This document shows positions 23,017-34,430 of a stretch of DNA of 64,000 nucleotides, in pieces. The notes under the pieces are model-generated. The model ran no database searches. It saw only the letters and a program-made list of their open reading frames with translations, and had not been told where the DNA came from. Both the position numbers and the translations under genes were made by a program. Origin of the DNA: Wyeomyia smithii (lineage: Eukaryota > Arthropoda > Insecta > Diptera > Culicidae); assembly GCF_029784165.1 (NCBI RefSeq), contig NC_073695.1, positions 235,856,744-235,920,743 of the forward strand. The letters run 5' to 3'. The first letter of the stretch is position 1; every line of letters starts with the position of its first letter.

Positions 23017-26000
23017 ATGGCACAACTTTTGCGAGGAAAGAAGAGGTAAAACAACTTTTTATAGTGAAAATTTTCGTTTGAAACTTTGTCAGCACGCATT
23101 GGTGGAACGATCGTCATCACTGGCGATCGGTGAAAAATCAGATGATGTTATGTAAAGTTTATTGATTTTTTGCTCATGATTGATTGTAACGCACAATGAC
23201 GCTTTCTCTTGTTTTTCGCTTCATCGATGATGATTTTAATGATTGAGTGTAAACAAAATCGAACATGTAAGCCGGTTCAGCTTGTAGTGAATTGTTTTAA
23301 ATATTTTGCTTCTGTTTTCAGCATTGACTTGAGGTTTAGATACAAACGACCGGCGGTCTACGCTGTAAGTCGTGTAAACTTTTCCGGCTTCACATTTGGC
23401 GGTGATGGCAGTGGGTCGAACCGTCAGAATTTTCATCGTCGGCAGCATGAGTTTCTTCGGAGACCGCGGTTCGGAGGTTACCAGTATTACCAATCATCCC
23501 GAGGGTACGGCATGCTAGTAGGTCGAGTTCTGCGGGGTGTTCTTAAGCTGCGTTATCTGATTCTGGGTGGTGCAATTGGTGGCGGAGTTACCCTTAACAA
23601 GCGCTACGAGGAATGGAAGGATGGATTGCCGGATATGAAATGGCTAGATGAAGTTTTGCCCGACAATGAAAAGTGGGGAAAATTCACTAAGAGTTTATTG
23701 GCGATAAAGGATTCAGTAAAGGACTCCATCGAGATTGGTGAGTAGCACTACTGGTAGTAAGTGATTTAAACTAAGTCTGGAAATATATTTGCTTCAGATC
23801 CTCGCTTGAAACAGCTCAGCGAAAATAAGATCAACGAATGGCGCGAGTGGTTCGACCAACGGTTGGACAATGCAATCGAGGCAGCCGAAACGCAACAGAA
23901 CCCACAAATTGAGAGTAAGAAATTGTGTTATCTTTAACCACTTTTACTGTAGTGATTTCCAGTATCGTCGTTGCTGCACGGGAGAGGGTCATTCAAGAAT
24001 GATTAAATGTTAGGTTTAATAACACCTTTGGTCACATGAGGAATTCCGCACGCTTGCATGCTTTTTTTGTTTTACTTCAATTTTCAATGGTTGGCTTTCC
24101 TTGCTATTCGACACGTCTCTTGTAGGGTTATTGGATCACAACTCGTAATCATATCTGTTAAGGGGACCTAAACGACTTTGACTTCCGCGAAGCCAGCTAC
24201 GACGAAACATAATATATTTAACCAAACGAATTTTATTTCTCTTCTCTCGGTCTCTAGGTTCCTTCCAGAATTTATCTGAGCTTGTATCAGAGTTATACGG
24301 AGGTAATATTAGCAAACAAAATTATAGCAACTTTTATTGTAGTGTATTTAGTCATTCTTGAATACTATTCGATTACAACAGAGCATTAATAGATCGGTTT
24401 TCGTAACGAAACATTTTTGAACTTTTTTCTAGCAACCAAAGAAGAACTTCGCAGCAAGAACACCGTCAACGCTAAAACTTTGACGACAGAGGAGAGTCGC
24501 AGGCGGGTAGAGACGTTACAATCCCAAGTGGACAGTCTGCAGACAGAGATCATGAACGTGCAGCTGAAATATCAGCGAGAAATCGAAAAGCTGGAAAAGG
24601 AAAACCGAGACCTGCGTCAGCAGTTTCTGATTCTGAAAACGAACCGGAAACAACCGGCCAAAAAACGCATTAAAAAGTCCCTCATCGATATGTACTCTGA
24701 GGTGCTGGACGAGCTGTCCGGATACGACACAAGCTACAGTACCGCAGACCATCTACCTCGAGTCGTGGTCGTGGGTGATCAAAGTAGTGGCAAAACCTCA
24801 GTACTAGAAGCGATCGCTCAGGCTCGAATTTTCCCTCGCGGTAGTGGAGAAATGATGACTCGCGCACCGGTCAAGGTAACACTTTCGGAGGGACCCTATC
24901 ATGTGGCGCAGTTTCGCGATTCCGATCGAGAGTATGACCTAACGCGGGAGAGTGACTTGGTTGAGCTGCGTCGTGACGTGGAGATCAGAATGCGAAATTC
25001 GGTGCGAGGTGGAAAAACAGTTAGCATGGATGTAATTTCGATGACGGTCAAAGGTCCCGGCTTGCAGCGGATGGTGCTGGTCGATCTGCCTGGTATAATT
25101 TCGACACAGACGGTGGATATGGCTGCCAATACGAAGGATTCGATCAAGCAGATGACCGAGCATTATATGAGCAATCCGAATGCGATTATTTTGTGTATAC
25201 AGGTATGATTCAAATGAGCTACAAAGCAACAAATATCTATTGTATTGTAATTGTTTATTCTAGGACGGCTCGGTGGATGCCGAACGCAGCAATGTAACTG
25301 ACATGGTTTCAAAATGTGATCCGCTTGGGAAGCGAACCATTTTCGTGCTAACCAAAGTTGATATGGCTGAGGATCTGGCGGATCCGAATCGCATTCGAAA
25401 GATCCTCTCGGGTAAATTGTTCCCGATGAAGGCTCTTGGTTATTTCGCAGTCGTTACCGGGCGGGGACGAAAAGACGACACAATCGAAACGATTCGTGAG
25501 TACGAGGAGAAGTTCTTCAAGAATTCTAGACTATTCCAGTGAGTGAAATGATCAATCTCTTAAGCATGAATAAATTATTAGAATAACATTTCAGAAGCGG
25601 CGTCACTATGTCCCATCAAGTTACGACAAGAAACCTAAGTCTGGCGGTAGCTGACCGGTTTTGGAAGATGGTACGCGAAACGATTGAACAGCAAGCGGAT
25701 GCATTCAAGGCAACAAGGTTCAATTTGGAAACTGAATGGAAAAATAATTTTCCCAGGTTACGCGAATCTGGTCGAGATGAGCAGTTTGAGAAGGCCAAAG
25801 GAGAAGTTTTGGATGAAGTCGTGAATCTTTCACAAGTTTCGGCCAAAAAGTGGGAAGAGCTACTGAACGATAAGCTTTGGGAGAAGCTATCCAATTATGT
25901 GTTCGAAAACGTTTATCTTCCAGCAGCACAATCTGGTTCGCAAAGTTAGTGGTTTAACTATAAAATTACTTGGCATATAGTTAACATTTGACTTATTTTA

Positions 26001-27076
26001 GATTCCTTCAACACTATGGTAGACATCAAGTTGCGCCAATGGGCAGAACAAGCGCTTCCAGCTAAATCTGTTGAAGCAGGTTGGGAAGCTTTGCAGAAAG
26101 AGTTTCAACATCTCATGGAGATTGCGCGAAAAACGCCTGACCATGATAATCTATACGACAACCTCAAGAGTGCTGTGATCGATGAAGCAATCCGACGACA
26201 CTCATGGGAGGACAAAGCGATCGATATGCTGCGAGTTATTCAGCTGAACACGCTGGAAGATCGCAACGTACACGACAAGCAGGAATGGGACCAAGCGGTA
26301 CGCTTCTTTGAAACATCGGTCAAGGAAAAGTTGCAGCTCACAGAGCACACGATTAGCGAAATGTTTGGTCCATCAACGTCCGAAAAGTGGCTCCAGTGGC
26401 GCTCATCAACGGATGAGCAAAACAAACGGAAGCATGTGAAAAACGAGCTGGATAAAATACTGTCCAGCGATTCGAAACATTCTCCCACCTTGAGCTACGA
26501 TGAACTAACAACAGTGCGAAAAAACCTCCAACGAGGCAACGTAGAGGTTGAAACGGATTACATCCGAGAAACCTGGTATCCAATCTACAGACGGTGAGGT
26601 TAAAGTAATTAGGTTTTAGGTTAAATATAATAAATGAACCTTTTTTTTTTGTTGGAAACAGACACTTCCTTAAGCAAGCCCTGAACCAGGCATACGACTG
26701 TCGTAAAGCGTATTACTTGTACACACAACAGGGATCGGAATGTGAGGTCAACTGTAGTGATGTTGTACTTTTCTGGCGAATTCAGCAAGTTCTTAAGGTT
26801 ACTGCCAACGCCCTTCGGCAGCAGGTTATAAATCGAGAAGCTCGCCGCCTTGATAAGGAGATTAAAGAGGTTCTCGATGAGTATGGCGAAGATGATGATA
26901 AAAAGCAACAATTGCTAACTGGAAAGCGTGTTACATTAGCCGAAGAACTGAGTAAGTTGGGACATCTGATTATAAATTTCATGCCATAATAAAATTTCGT
27001 CTCTTTTTAAGTTCGAGTGCGGCACATACAGGAGAAACTGGAAGAATTTATTAACGCTCTCAATCAGGAAAAGTGA
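23017..27076 (+). CDS. Opa1: OPA1-like mitochondrial dynamin GTPase
   Basis: Ten coding exons: 23017-23045, 23322-23737, 23798-23914, 24258-24302, 24433-25202, 25264-25538, 25595-25944, 26002-26593, 26662-26951, 27012-27076; 982 residues. OPA1 fuses inner mitochondrial membranes and shapes cristae. The N-terminus is basic (Arg-rich targeting sequence), followed by a membrane segment with LILGGAIGGG (about 84-100). A coiled coil lies at about 215-275. The GTPase domain follows: G1 GDQSSGKTS (317-325), G3 DLPG (420-423), G4 TKVD (489-492). The dynamin stalk and paddle region runs to a C-terminal coiled coil ending NALNQEK. The small 45-bp exon 4 sits at the position of the alternatively spliced region of vertebrate OPA1. 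AATAAA at 27492-27497 may end the transcript. Confidence 0.97.
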
Positions 27077-28202
27077 ACCTGTTCTTTTGAAGACTCTTGG
27101 TAGATCTAGTCTATCCGAAAACTTACAAGGCAAAGGCGCATAATCGATTTATGCTCGACTGTCTCGATGTAAATGACTAACGAATAATTAAGCACTGCTC
27201 ACTACATTCACCTACACGCATACATTGAAGTTCGAAGTGCTAAAAGCAAACTACTATTCCAATTAAGCTATTTATTATATAAAAGTTTTTTTTTTTCGTT
27301 GATTTCAAATTGCGTTTGGTCACGAGGACCGTTTATTGGCGACTCAATTGCATCTGTACTCACTCATTACATTTTAGTTATAAGGTTCAACTATCGGGAC
27401 AAGCTTAAGTCATGCCAATGTGTTGTGATTTTTGCTAATTTTGGTGTAAACATTGCGATAGAAAATTAAAAGATCAATGAAGGCTAAAGAAAATAAATTT
27501 TTGTGTCCACGTACAGCATCAAGCGAATTTTATTTCACTGTTAAAATATTGAATCCGAATTGAGTAGGTTTTTTTTTTGTTAGCGTTGTGAGTATTCCTG
27601 ATAAATCTGTAAATCTGTTTTATTGAATACTCATGGTAACAAAAGTATGGTGGAAGCAGTGCTACGATGGGCACCTTTACAGCGATTTAGCAGATAGACC
27701 TGTCAAAATCCCCAGCGAGCTCTTGACGTTGAAACACTGGCTTGCCAAGATTTGGGAGAGGGGGATAATCCATAGCTGAAATCGCTGTATTGTCAACTTT
27801 ACTAAAACACATTTATATTTAAACGTTCGGGGACTTTCATCATGTTTAAGCAATTCATTAAACCAATATCAATAATGACCGTGCGTACTTAAGCAAGTTG
27901 AAGACCTTAGTTTATTTTTATCAATCGCGAGCTGGTGCAAAGATAAGAGTGTACACAAGTAGTCGTATTAGCAGTAATCGTATATCGACAGACGGGTGTA
28001 TAATAACTATCGGCACGGTTCGTACATGACATCAGTATGCCGTCGCATCTCTCGTGAGCAGAATCATTTAGTGACCTCATACCAGTGCATTGTGTTATTT
28101 GTACAGCTGGACAAGCGCAGCTAAATTAAGCTACTCTACGGAAAGCTGGCAGCTCGTGCCCACTATAGACCCTCATTGTTGGATCGATTTGCCAGTCTAG
28201 TA
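27077..28202. other. OPA1 3' UTR and galectin upstream region
   Basis: Contains the presumed OPA1 3' UTR with a polyadenylation signal at 27492 and then the galectin promoter and leader. No other gene was recognised. Confidence 0.5.
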
Positions 28203-30689
28203 ATGGCGACGATTCCAGTTTATTCTCCCGTAAGTAATAAAGAATATCAAATTTTCATACCATATCATTCTTATCCGTTGCATACTCTCTGATTACAGAC
28301 AATCCCCTTTTTGGGCCTAGTACCGGGCGGCCTTCGCCCAGGCAGCATGATTAACATCAGAGGCGTCATCAATAACCACGGCGAGCGGTGAGAAATATAT
28401 TTACTTGACAATAATGCAATTACTTTTAGTGAACTGATGTTAACTACGCTGTGTGTGTTGCAATGTAAAAATTCCTCTCCAATGATGACTCATCTTACTA
28501 ACTAAAGGCAATTTTTGCCAACCTCTTATCGGCGGTTAAAATTTTTTTACCGATAACGGTTATCAGTTTGGAAACAAATTCATCGGAAATATTTTTATTT
28601 TCACCCAACCTGTCTGTAGATGCCAGATCAACATTCAAACGGGGGCCGCCCTAAACCCACGCGACGACGTTGCGCTGCATATTAGCATTCGCCCGAACGA
28701 GTATGCAATCGTACGAAATACTTTGCAACGTCAAGTCTGGGGCACAGAAGAACGTCACGGGGGCTGCCCGATTCATTACGGACAGCAGTTCACACTGCTG
28801 GTGGCGATCGAGGTTAACTTTTTCAAAATCGTCATAAATGGAAATCATTTCTGTACTTTCAACCATCGAATGTCCGTACATTTGGCGAGATTCATATCGA
28901 TCAGTGGTGGCTGTGTGATCAATTCGATCACCACTGAGGTGGAGATCGGTGGTCCCGCGGCGCCACCATATCCTGGAACCATTCCGGGTTAGTATGAACT
29001 TTACGAAAAAGAAAACATTTTTTCAAGAATAATCACTATCTTCAGGAATCAATCCACCACCATACACACCTCCCATGGCACCGTACCAACCGCCTCCTCC
29101 GCCGCCAGGAGGAAATATAGGTTTTGTCCCTGTACCACCGCCGATGCCGCCACCACCGCCGTACACACCTTCACCCGGTTATCCCGTTGGCGGCCACGGT
29201 CCTCACTATAAAGGTAGAATGAGACGTACACTATTTCTGAAACTGTTCTAGGACAACTCAACGCACCAGCACACCACCCTTCAGGTAGTTGCTGTGACTT
29301 CAATGTGTACACAATTAGCTGCAGATAGATCGAAAATTGTCTGGAGTTCTATCTGCACTTACCACATCACCTAAGTTACATGGAAAAAAACTAGAAACTG
29401 AATTATGTTTCTATTGACATTCTTTGCAGGCTTCCAGCAATATCCCGGCCATCGCGGAACTGCTCCTTTTTCGGTTTTTTCAGAAGAATTAAAAGCAAAA
29501 GTTGAACATATGTAGGCGTGGCGTGTCCATGTGTAGTGTTTTGTGCTAACACGAGTACAGCTCACACCCATTTGAAACATAACATTTGCTAAACTAACAA
29601 GTAGAATAAATGATCCTTACATAACGAAACAAAAACAATATTTTTAAATTAATAAATGCATGTTTTATGTAAATGATACTAACGCTTATCTATTAAAAAT
29701 GGCTGTACATTTTTTTTGTTCTTCGGTTAAATGTAACGAAATTGGGTTTTCCCGCTTTTACTGTGTATTGTCTACAAAGCTTTTTGTTTTGTCCCATCCC
29801 AGTCGCATGAAACCACTGCTCCTTCTGCTCCTCCGACCGCCAACTTCGGCCACGAGTCCAGCGATAAGCCAAAATCAATGATGAACAGTTTGTCCAGCGG
29901 GATCGAACAAACAAAGAATTTTCTTCATGATGCCGTGTTCGGTAAACCAACTACAGCGCCTCCCTACCCTCAGCACGGCCATGGAACAACTCAGACAGCC
30001 CACCATTCGATAAAGAATGTCCACTCCCAACAGGTACATATATTTCGTGGTTTTGGAATGAGGAATAGTGCTAGTTTCATATATTTGTATTCATATATTG
30101 AATCCAGCAACCACCATCGCTTTACGAACTAATTTCATTTTTGTCATATGACTTACATTTTAAGTTTTAGTAAAGCGGGCAATGTATGCAGTTTGCGAGG
30201 ATGCGAAAATGAACAAGAATAGAAGGTGTGACTTTTAGGCTTAGAAAAAAATTTCCCTCGTCTCAGACGGTCTGGACGAGGGAAAATTTTTTCTAAGCCT
30301 AAAAGTCACACCTTCTATTTTTGTTCATTTTCGCATCCTCGCAAACTGCATACATTGCCCGCTTTACTAAAACCACCATCGGTTAACCATCAGCATGTAC
30401 GCGGATCATCGGTGTAGTCAGGGGTTGGTCTAGCTTCAGGTGCGGTAGCGGCTGGTACAGTCGTAGCTATACTACACAAAATCATCACTTCATAGTGGCT
30501 ACGAGTTTTATTTTTAATTTTTTTTCGTTGATGAATTATCATGCACTCATTTTCATTCTATTGCAGGAGAAAAAGTCCAAAAAGTATCTTAAATACGCTG
30601 CTGGGGCTGCAGCTATCGGACTTGGAGGCTACGCACTTGGTAAAACGTTGAAGAAACGAAGAAGCAGTAGTAGTAGTAGCAGTGATTAA
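28203..30689 (+). CDS. Galectin with Pro-rich and glycine-zipper tail
   Basis: Common exons: 28203-28229, 28299-28387, 28620-28987, 29046-29213. They encode one galectin carbohydrate-recognition domain. The sugar-site pattern HISIR...VRNT...VWGTEER keeps His, Arg, Asn, Trp and Glu of the canonical HxNxR/N/WxxExR set, with Ser replacing the first Asn. A Pro/Tyr/Gly-rich tail follows (QPPPPPPGG, YTPSPGYP). Downstream there seem to be two ends. An exon at 29430 (optionally preceded by a 33-bp exon 29252-29284) reads GFQQYPGHRGTAPF and stops at 29515. Alternatively, phase-0 exons 29803-30033 and 30567-30689 add a Ser/His-rich piece and end KKRRSSSSSSSD after YAAGAAAIGLGGYALG. The junction joining the phase-1 common part to 29803 is unclear; a weak donor at 29473 would fit. 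Galectins are cytosolic or non-classically secreted; no signal peptide is seen. Confidence 0.88.
30164..30373. repeat. Near-perfect 99-bp inverted repeat in galectin intron
   Basis: Arms 30164-30262 and 30275-30373 are reverse complements with about two mismatches, separated by a 12-base loop. The arms begin GTTTTAGTAAAGCGGGCAAT and end ATTGCCCGCTTTACTAAAAC. The element lies in the intron between exons 29803-30033 and 30567-30689, so it is transcribed with the gene. No clear target-site duplication is visible. It may be a young foldback MITE or a hairpin-RNA source. Confidence 0.95.
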
Positions 30690-30728
30690 CTACATAACTA
30701 AATTTTATAGTCTGTTATTAACATATTG

Positions 30729-30742
30729 TTTATTCTAATAAA
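30729..30742. terminator. Back-to-back convergent polyadenylation signals
   Basis: TTTATT at 30729-30734 is AATAAA on the minus strand, 25 bases past the METTL17 stop (30759). AATAAA at 30737-30742 is on the plus strand, 48 bases past the galectin stop (30689). The two signals are two bases apart, so the transcripts must overlap at their 3' ends. Confidence 0.7.
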
Positions 30743-30758
30743 GTTACACATTGAGTAA

Positions 30759-32370
30759 CTATAAAGCTTTCTTTCCAATGGTAATCGGTAATTGATCACC
30801 CCATTTACTTGCCCTGGCACATCTATAAAGGTTCCTGAAAAGAATGTTCTGTTTTACTCCTCCCTAATAAGGAAATATTATTTAAACTTACTTCCCATGT
30901 TTGGAGGCCGTAAAGATAACCTCCTGCAAGTCTCCCTCAGCCGTACACATTCGGCAGATGGAGTGTTTTGAACGAACGAGTGTGGGTCTGACTATCCGCG
31001 GATACTTGTCCTGCTGAGCGGACGCAGCTCCTTTGCGAAACACAACGTACGAGTACAGATACTTACTCGCTTCCGTTGAGTTCCCCAGCGGGAGCTGATT
31101 GTACGTGACTTCGAAGTTACAAGGTGTTCCATCCGCTAAACTTACCCGTGGACACTGATGGCTATGTGGGCACTGTAAGTAAACCATTTTTAAGGTTCGT
31201 CGTACAAGTACATACGTTATAGGGGGTCACTTACAGGTGAAAATATGTGATACTCGCAATCACTTGAATCGTTTTTGTTTGTCAAAAACTGTCTCGCCTC
31301 GTCGATCAGAGAAAAACCCGCGGAAGAGCCATGCTCAACAAGGACAAGAAAACCGTCGCACTTGTTCCAAAGATTTTCCACCACATCCAGCCGAGTTTTT
31401 TTTGTGGGCAGTTCAAACAAGGAGAAAGCACTTAGCACAAGATCATATTTGGTGTTTTGTGATGCGGGCAAAAATTGCCGATAGAAAATATTTCGCAAGC
31501 TCATATTTCGGTTGCTTTCGCCACCTCGTATGATCAGCTCAGCAAGATCATTCATTTCGGCGGACGCATCAATGCAAACGTACTCGAAGATGTGTTCTCT
31601 CCACAAGTTGGCCGCCGCCCACGTTCCCGTGCCGACACCGGATCCAAAGTCGAGAAAACTGCGTGGTTTGAATTCCGGAACTCGCTTTCTGATCTCATCG
31701 AAAATCTGCGTTAAGACCGCATATTCTGTCGCAGATCGACCTAACAAATACTGAAGCCCTTTAAACTCATCATAGTTGATTGGTTTCCATGCGTAAATCT
31801 TCTGTTTTGCACGTTTCATCGATTGAGCATCGATCACCTTGCTCAGATGTTCAGTCTGTTCCTCGGCTGAAAGGAGAGTGTATTTTAAAACAGATCATAT
31901 AAATTTCCATTAAAACTCACTCATTGCTTCTACATTCATTTTACTGTAAAATTCTTGGCCAACATCTTGCCGCACCTTGTTTATTCTCTTCCGGAGTTCA
32001 TCCTGCTCTAACGGAGCCTTTCGTGTTCGTATGATGCTGTCCAATTTTGAACCCTCAGTTGTAAGGGCCTTCAACGGGTAATCTTTGCAACTTTTCACTA
32101 TTGCCGATACTATCGAGTCTGGAACACTGATGCATCCACTAGAAACCCTACCCTCGTGGTGTCGATGCTTATATCGTCCAGCTTCGAGAGCTTCGTTGGT
32201 AGACTCAACGAGGGCGACATCGAACTTGCATTTAGCTACTGTACAGAGGAAGCGCTAGGAAAATATTAGGTTTCTTTTTAGCTGATGTTCACTCAATTAA
32301 ATTGCAAGAGATTTACCTTCAAGTTAAGAAAATTGTTACTTTTAAAAAGAAACTTGCTGCATGCTCTCAT
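30759..32370 (-). CDS. METTL17: METTL17 / Rsm22-like mitoribosome assembly factor
   Basis: Five coding exons on the minus strand: 32370-32317, 32254-31921, 31866-31235, 31172-30892, 30834-30759; 458 residues (human about 456). The family binds the mitochondrial small subunit during assembly and is needed for mitochondrial translation. Exon 1 codes an 18-residue basic, hydrophobic start (MRACSKFLFKSNNFLNLK) fitting a mitochondrial targeting peptide. The Rossmann methyltransferase core shows FLDFGSGVGTGTWAA (about 200-214). The C-terminal part has the cysteines C341, C347, C358 plus CRMC (413-416), in the region where the family coordinates an iron-sulfur cluster. Convergent with the galectin (69 bp between stop codons) and divergent from DPH3. 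Confidence 0.93.
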
Positions 32371-33870
32371 TTTTGGTTTGTTTTGATCGTTCCAATACCG
32401 TTACACCGCACTCATCATCACTGTCTGTCTGTGTCTGTCTCGTCTGTCTTAACCACCCCTTTGGCATCACGCCATGTTTCAAGGGCTAACATCTCAACAT
32501 ATGTAAAAACGAGATAGCATATCACCGCTTCTTCTCATACATCTTTATCTTACTGCTGACAGCGGGCACAAATTAATTTGAGCCCAGGGCATGAGTTCAT
32601 TGTCATTCACTGTTACTCGGTATAGGGCTAAGGGGAGACATCTGGCTTCTTACTCACCCACCTCGATGATCCCTGCTGTATTTTTCGTAAGTGATGCCAT
32701 CTACTCGGAAAATACTTGAATGTTTTAAATGCTTTTTATCAGCATTATGCACAATTCCTCCTGCAGGCGATAGTTTTACCGCCTTAGGGTTACCGGAATA
32801 TCTGCATCTTTAATATCCTTAAAATAAAATGTGTCATCCATCAATGATTATGATTCCTTCATTGACCCATCTGAATTGTACTCTCCACATAAGCAATATG
32901 CCTTCACAGGTATGTTCCAAACTTAATCCAGAACGGAATCAAAAGTAGAAATCAGCTCACACTATTTACTTCCGACATTTAGCAGCGGTACGCTGTTCTT
33001 ATGCTTCACGCAAAACCGTATTAACTCCTTCCGCACTTTTAGATCTTTTGGTAATTGATATAAGTGATGATCCAAGTCGATCTCTTACTACACCCGTATC
33101 TGTACGCTTTGTACTTTATTTTGAATGTTCACTTGGAAATATTTTAGATTATAACAGGTGACATCATAAAACACATGAATCAAAACAACGAAACATGTTG
33201 TTCAGCAACACTGCCAGCAAGCCTGGTGATGAATTTTAACGCACTCGGGGTTTTCAATCTAAACCAATCAGCGAGTGGTTCCCAAAGTGGATGCAAATCT
33301 ATACCCAGTTGTCTCCCCTTAGGTATAGGGATGCCAAAGGCTCAGTCTTAACTGCGTGGGGGGTTCATAGATGATGAACCTTATGTAATAAAGGAATAAA
33401 ACGGGAGAAAAACAAACAAAGGAATAAAACGCAAGAATAGTGGCGTCTGAAGTATTTAAAATATATAAATTACATTGAGAAAACAAATATGTTCTTTACA
33501 AAATTTAAGATGCTAATATAATATGTTCTTAACCTTTATGTGAGAGATTTATATTTTCTTTCAATTTTCTATTCAGCCGGTGATTTTCTATTCAGCCGGT
33601 GAGGTTCCAGATTTATTACATTGCGATTAATGAACTGTGTGTGCGGACCCCTTGCACGAATGCATGAAGCAAAACAAAACGAAGAGCAACAATATTCTTA
33701 ACATAACCTCTTCTCATATTAATTACTGTTTATCCGAACGGAGTGTGCTACAACCGAATTTGTAAGTAAAACTGTGTATAAAATAATTAAATTACAATTC
33801 ACATGGAATAATAACTTTTCTTTCTAGTACCAGTTGATGTCTATCTGTGATTACTTCAAAATTACACTAA
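32371..33870. other. METTL17/DPH3 divergent intergenic region
   Basis: 1.5 kb without a supported gene. It includes a TCTGTCTGTGTCTGTC run near 32425, an 18-bp tandem duplication (TTTTCTATTCAGCCGGTGA) near 33565-33600 and a repeated AAAGGAATAAAACG near 33390-33430. Promoters of both flanking genes must lie here. Confidence 0.5.
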
Positions 33871-34128
33871 ATGGCAGTGTATCACGACGAGGTTGAAATA
33901 GAAGACTTCGAGTACGACGAAGAGGAAGAGATGTACTACTATCCGTGTCCATGCGGAGATCGATTTGAGATTAGTCGGGAAGAACTGGTCGCCGGGGAGG
34001 AAGTAGCTACGTGCCCAAGTTGTTCACTAATTGTTAAAGTTATTTACGACCGTGAGGCTTTTCAGGCCGAACAAGACGAGGTGGAACCAGTGAAGGGTGA
34101 TAGAGATAAAGAAATCGCTGGTGAGTAG
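33871..34128 (+). CDS. DPH3: DPH3, CSL-type zinc finger electron carrier
   Basis: An 85-residue protein in one exon, as short as other DPH3 proteins (human 82). DPH3 (Kti11) donates electrons to the Dph1-Dph2 iron-sulfur enzyme in the first step of diphthamide synthesis on eEF2, and also serves Elongator-dependent tRNA wobble modification. The N-terminus MAVYHDEVEIEDFEYDEEEE matches the family closely. The metal ligands are Cys26-Pro-Cys28-Gly and Cys48-Pro-Ser-Cys51, in the usual CPCG...CPSC arrangement, and the conserved SLIVKVIYD follows. The C-terminal 20 residues are charged and variable. The last codons GCT GGT GAG TAG contain a donor-like GGTGAG, so a spliced alternative end cannot be excluded. 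Confidence 0.95.
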   Translation: MAVYHDEVEIEDFEYDEEEEMYYYPCPCGDRFEISREELVAGEEVATCPSCSLIVKVIYDREAFQAEQDEVEPVKGDRDKEIAGE

Positions 34129-34430
34129 AAATAGAATCCTGTAAACGATAAAGATAAATTTCGATAGTTTAGGAACGAATTTGTAAATATAAACTAGCAA
34201 ACAATGAATTGGATGTTATTTCTTTTAAAGTAATTGCCACAACAATAGAAGTGTTCGATAAAAGAATGCTTAAAAATATACCATTTATTTAAGAAAATGC
34301 TCGAAACAATAAGACGCCCTAATTATTCGTCCATCGACTTATTTGGACAGATTATACATTAAAAGTAAAACGTAGTGGCACAACGAAAAACGTAATAAAA
34401 TCAAATTATAGACAATATGCACGTTTCTCA

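Noticed and set aside
32420..32460. CTGTCTGTGTCTGTC run as a CRISPR-like or regulatory repeat
   Set aside because: Simple microsatellite without spacer structure in a eukaryotic genome.
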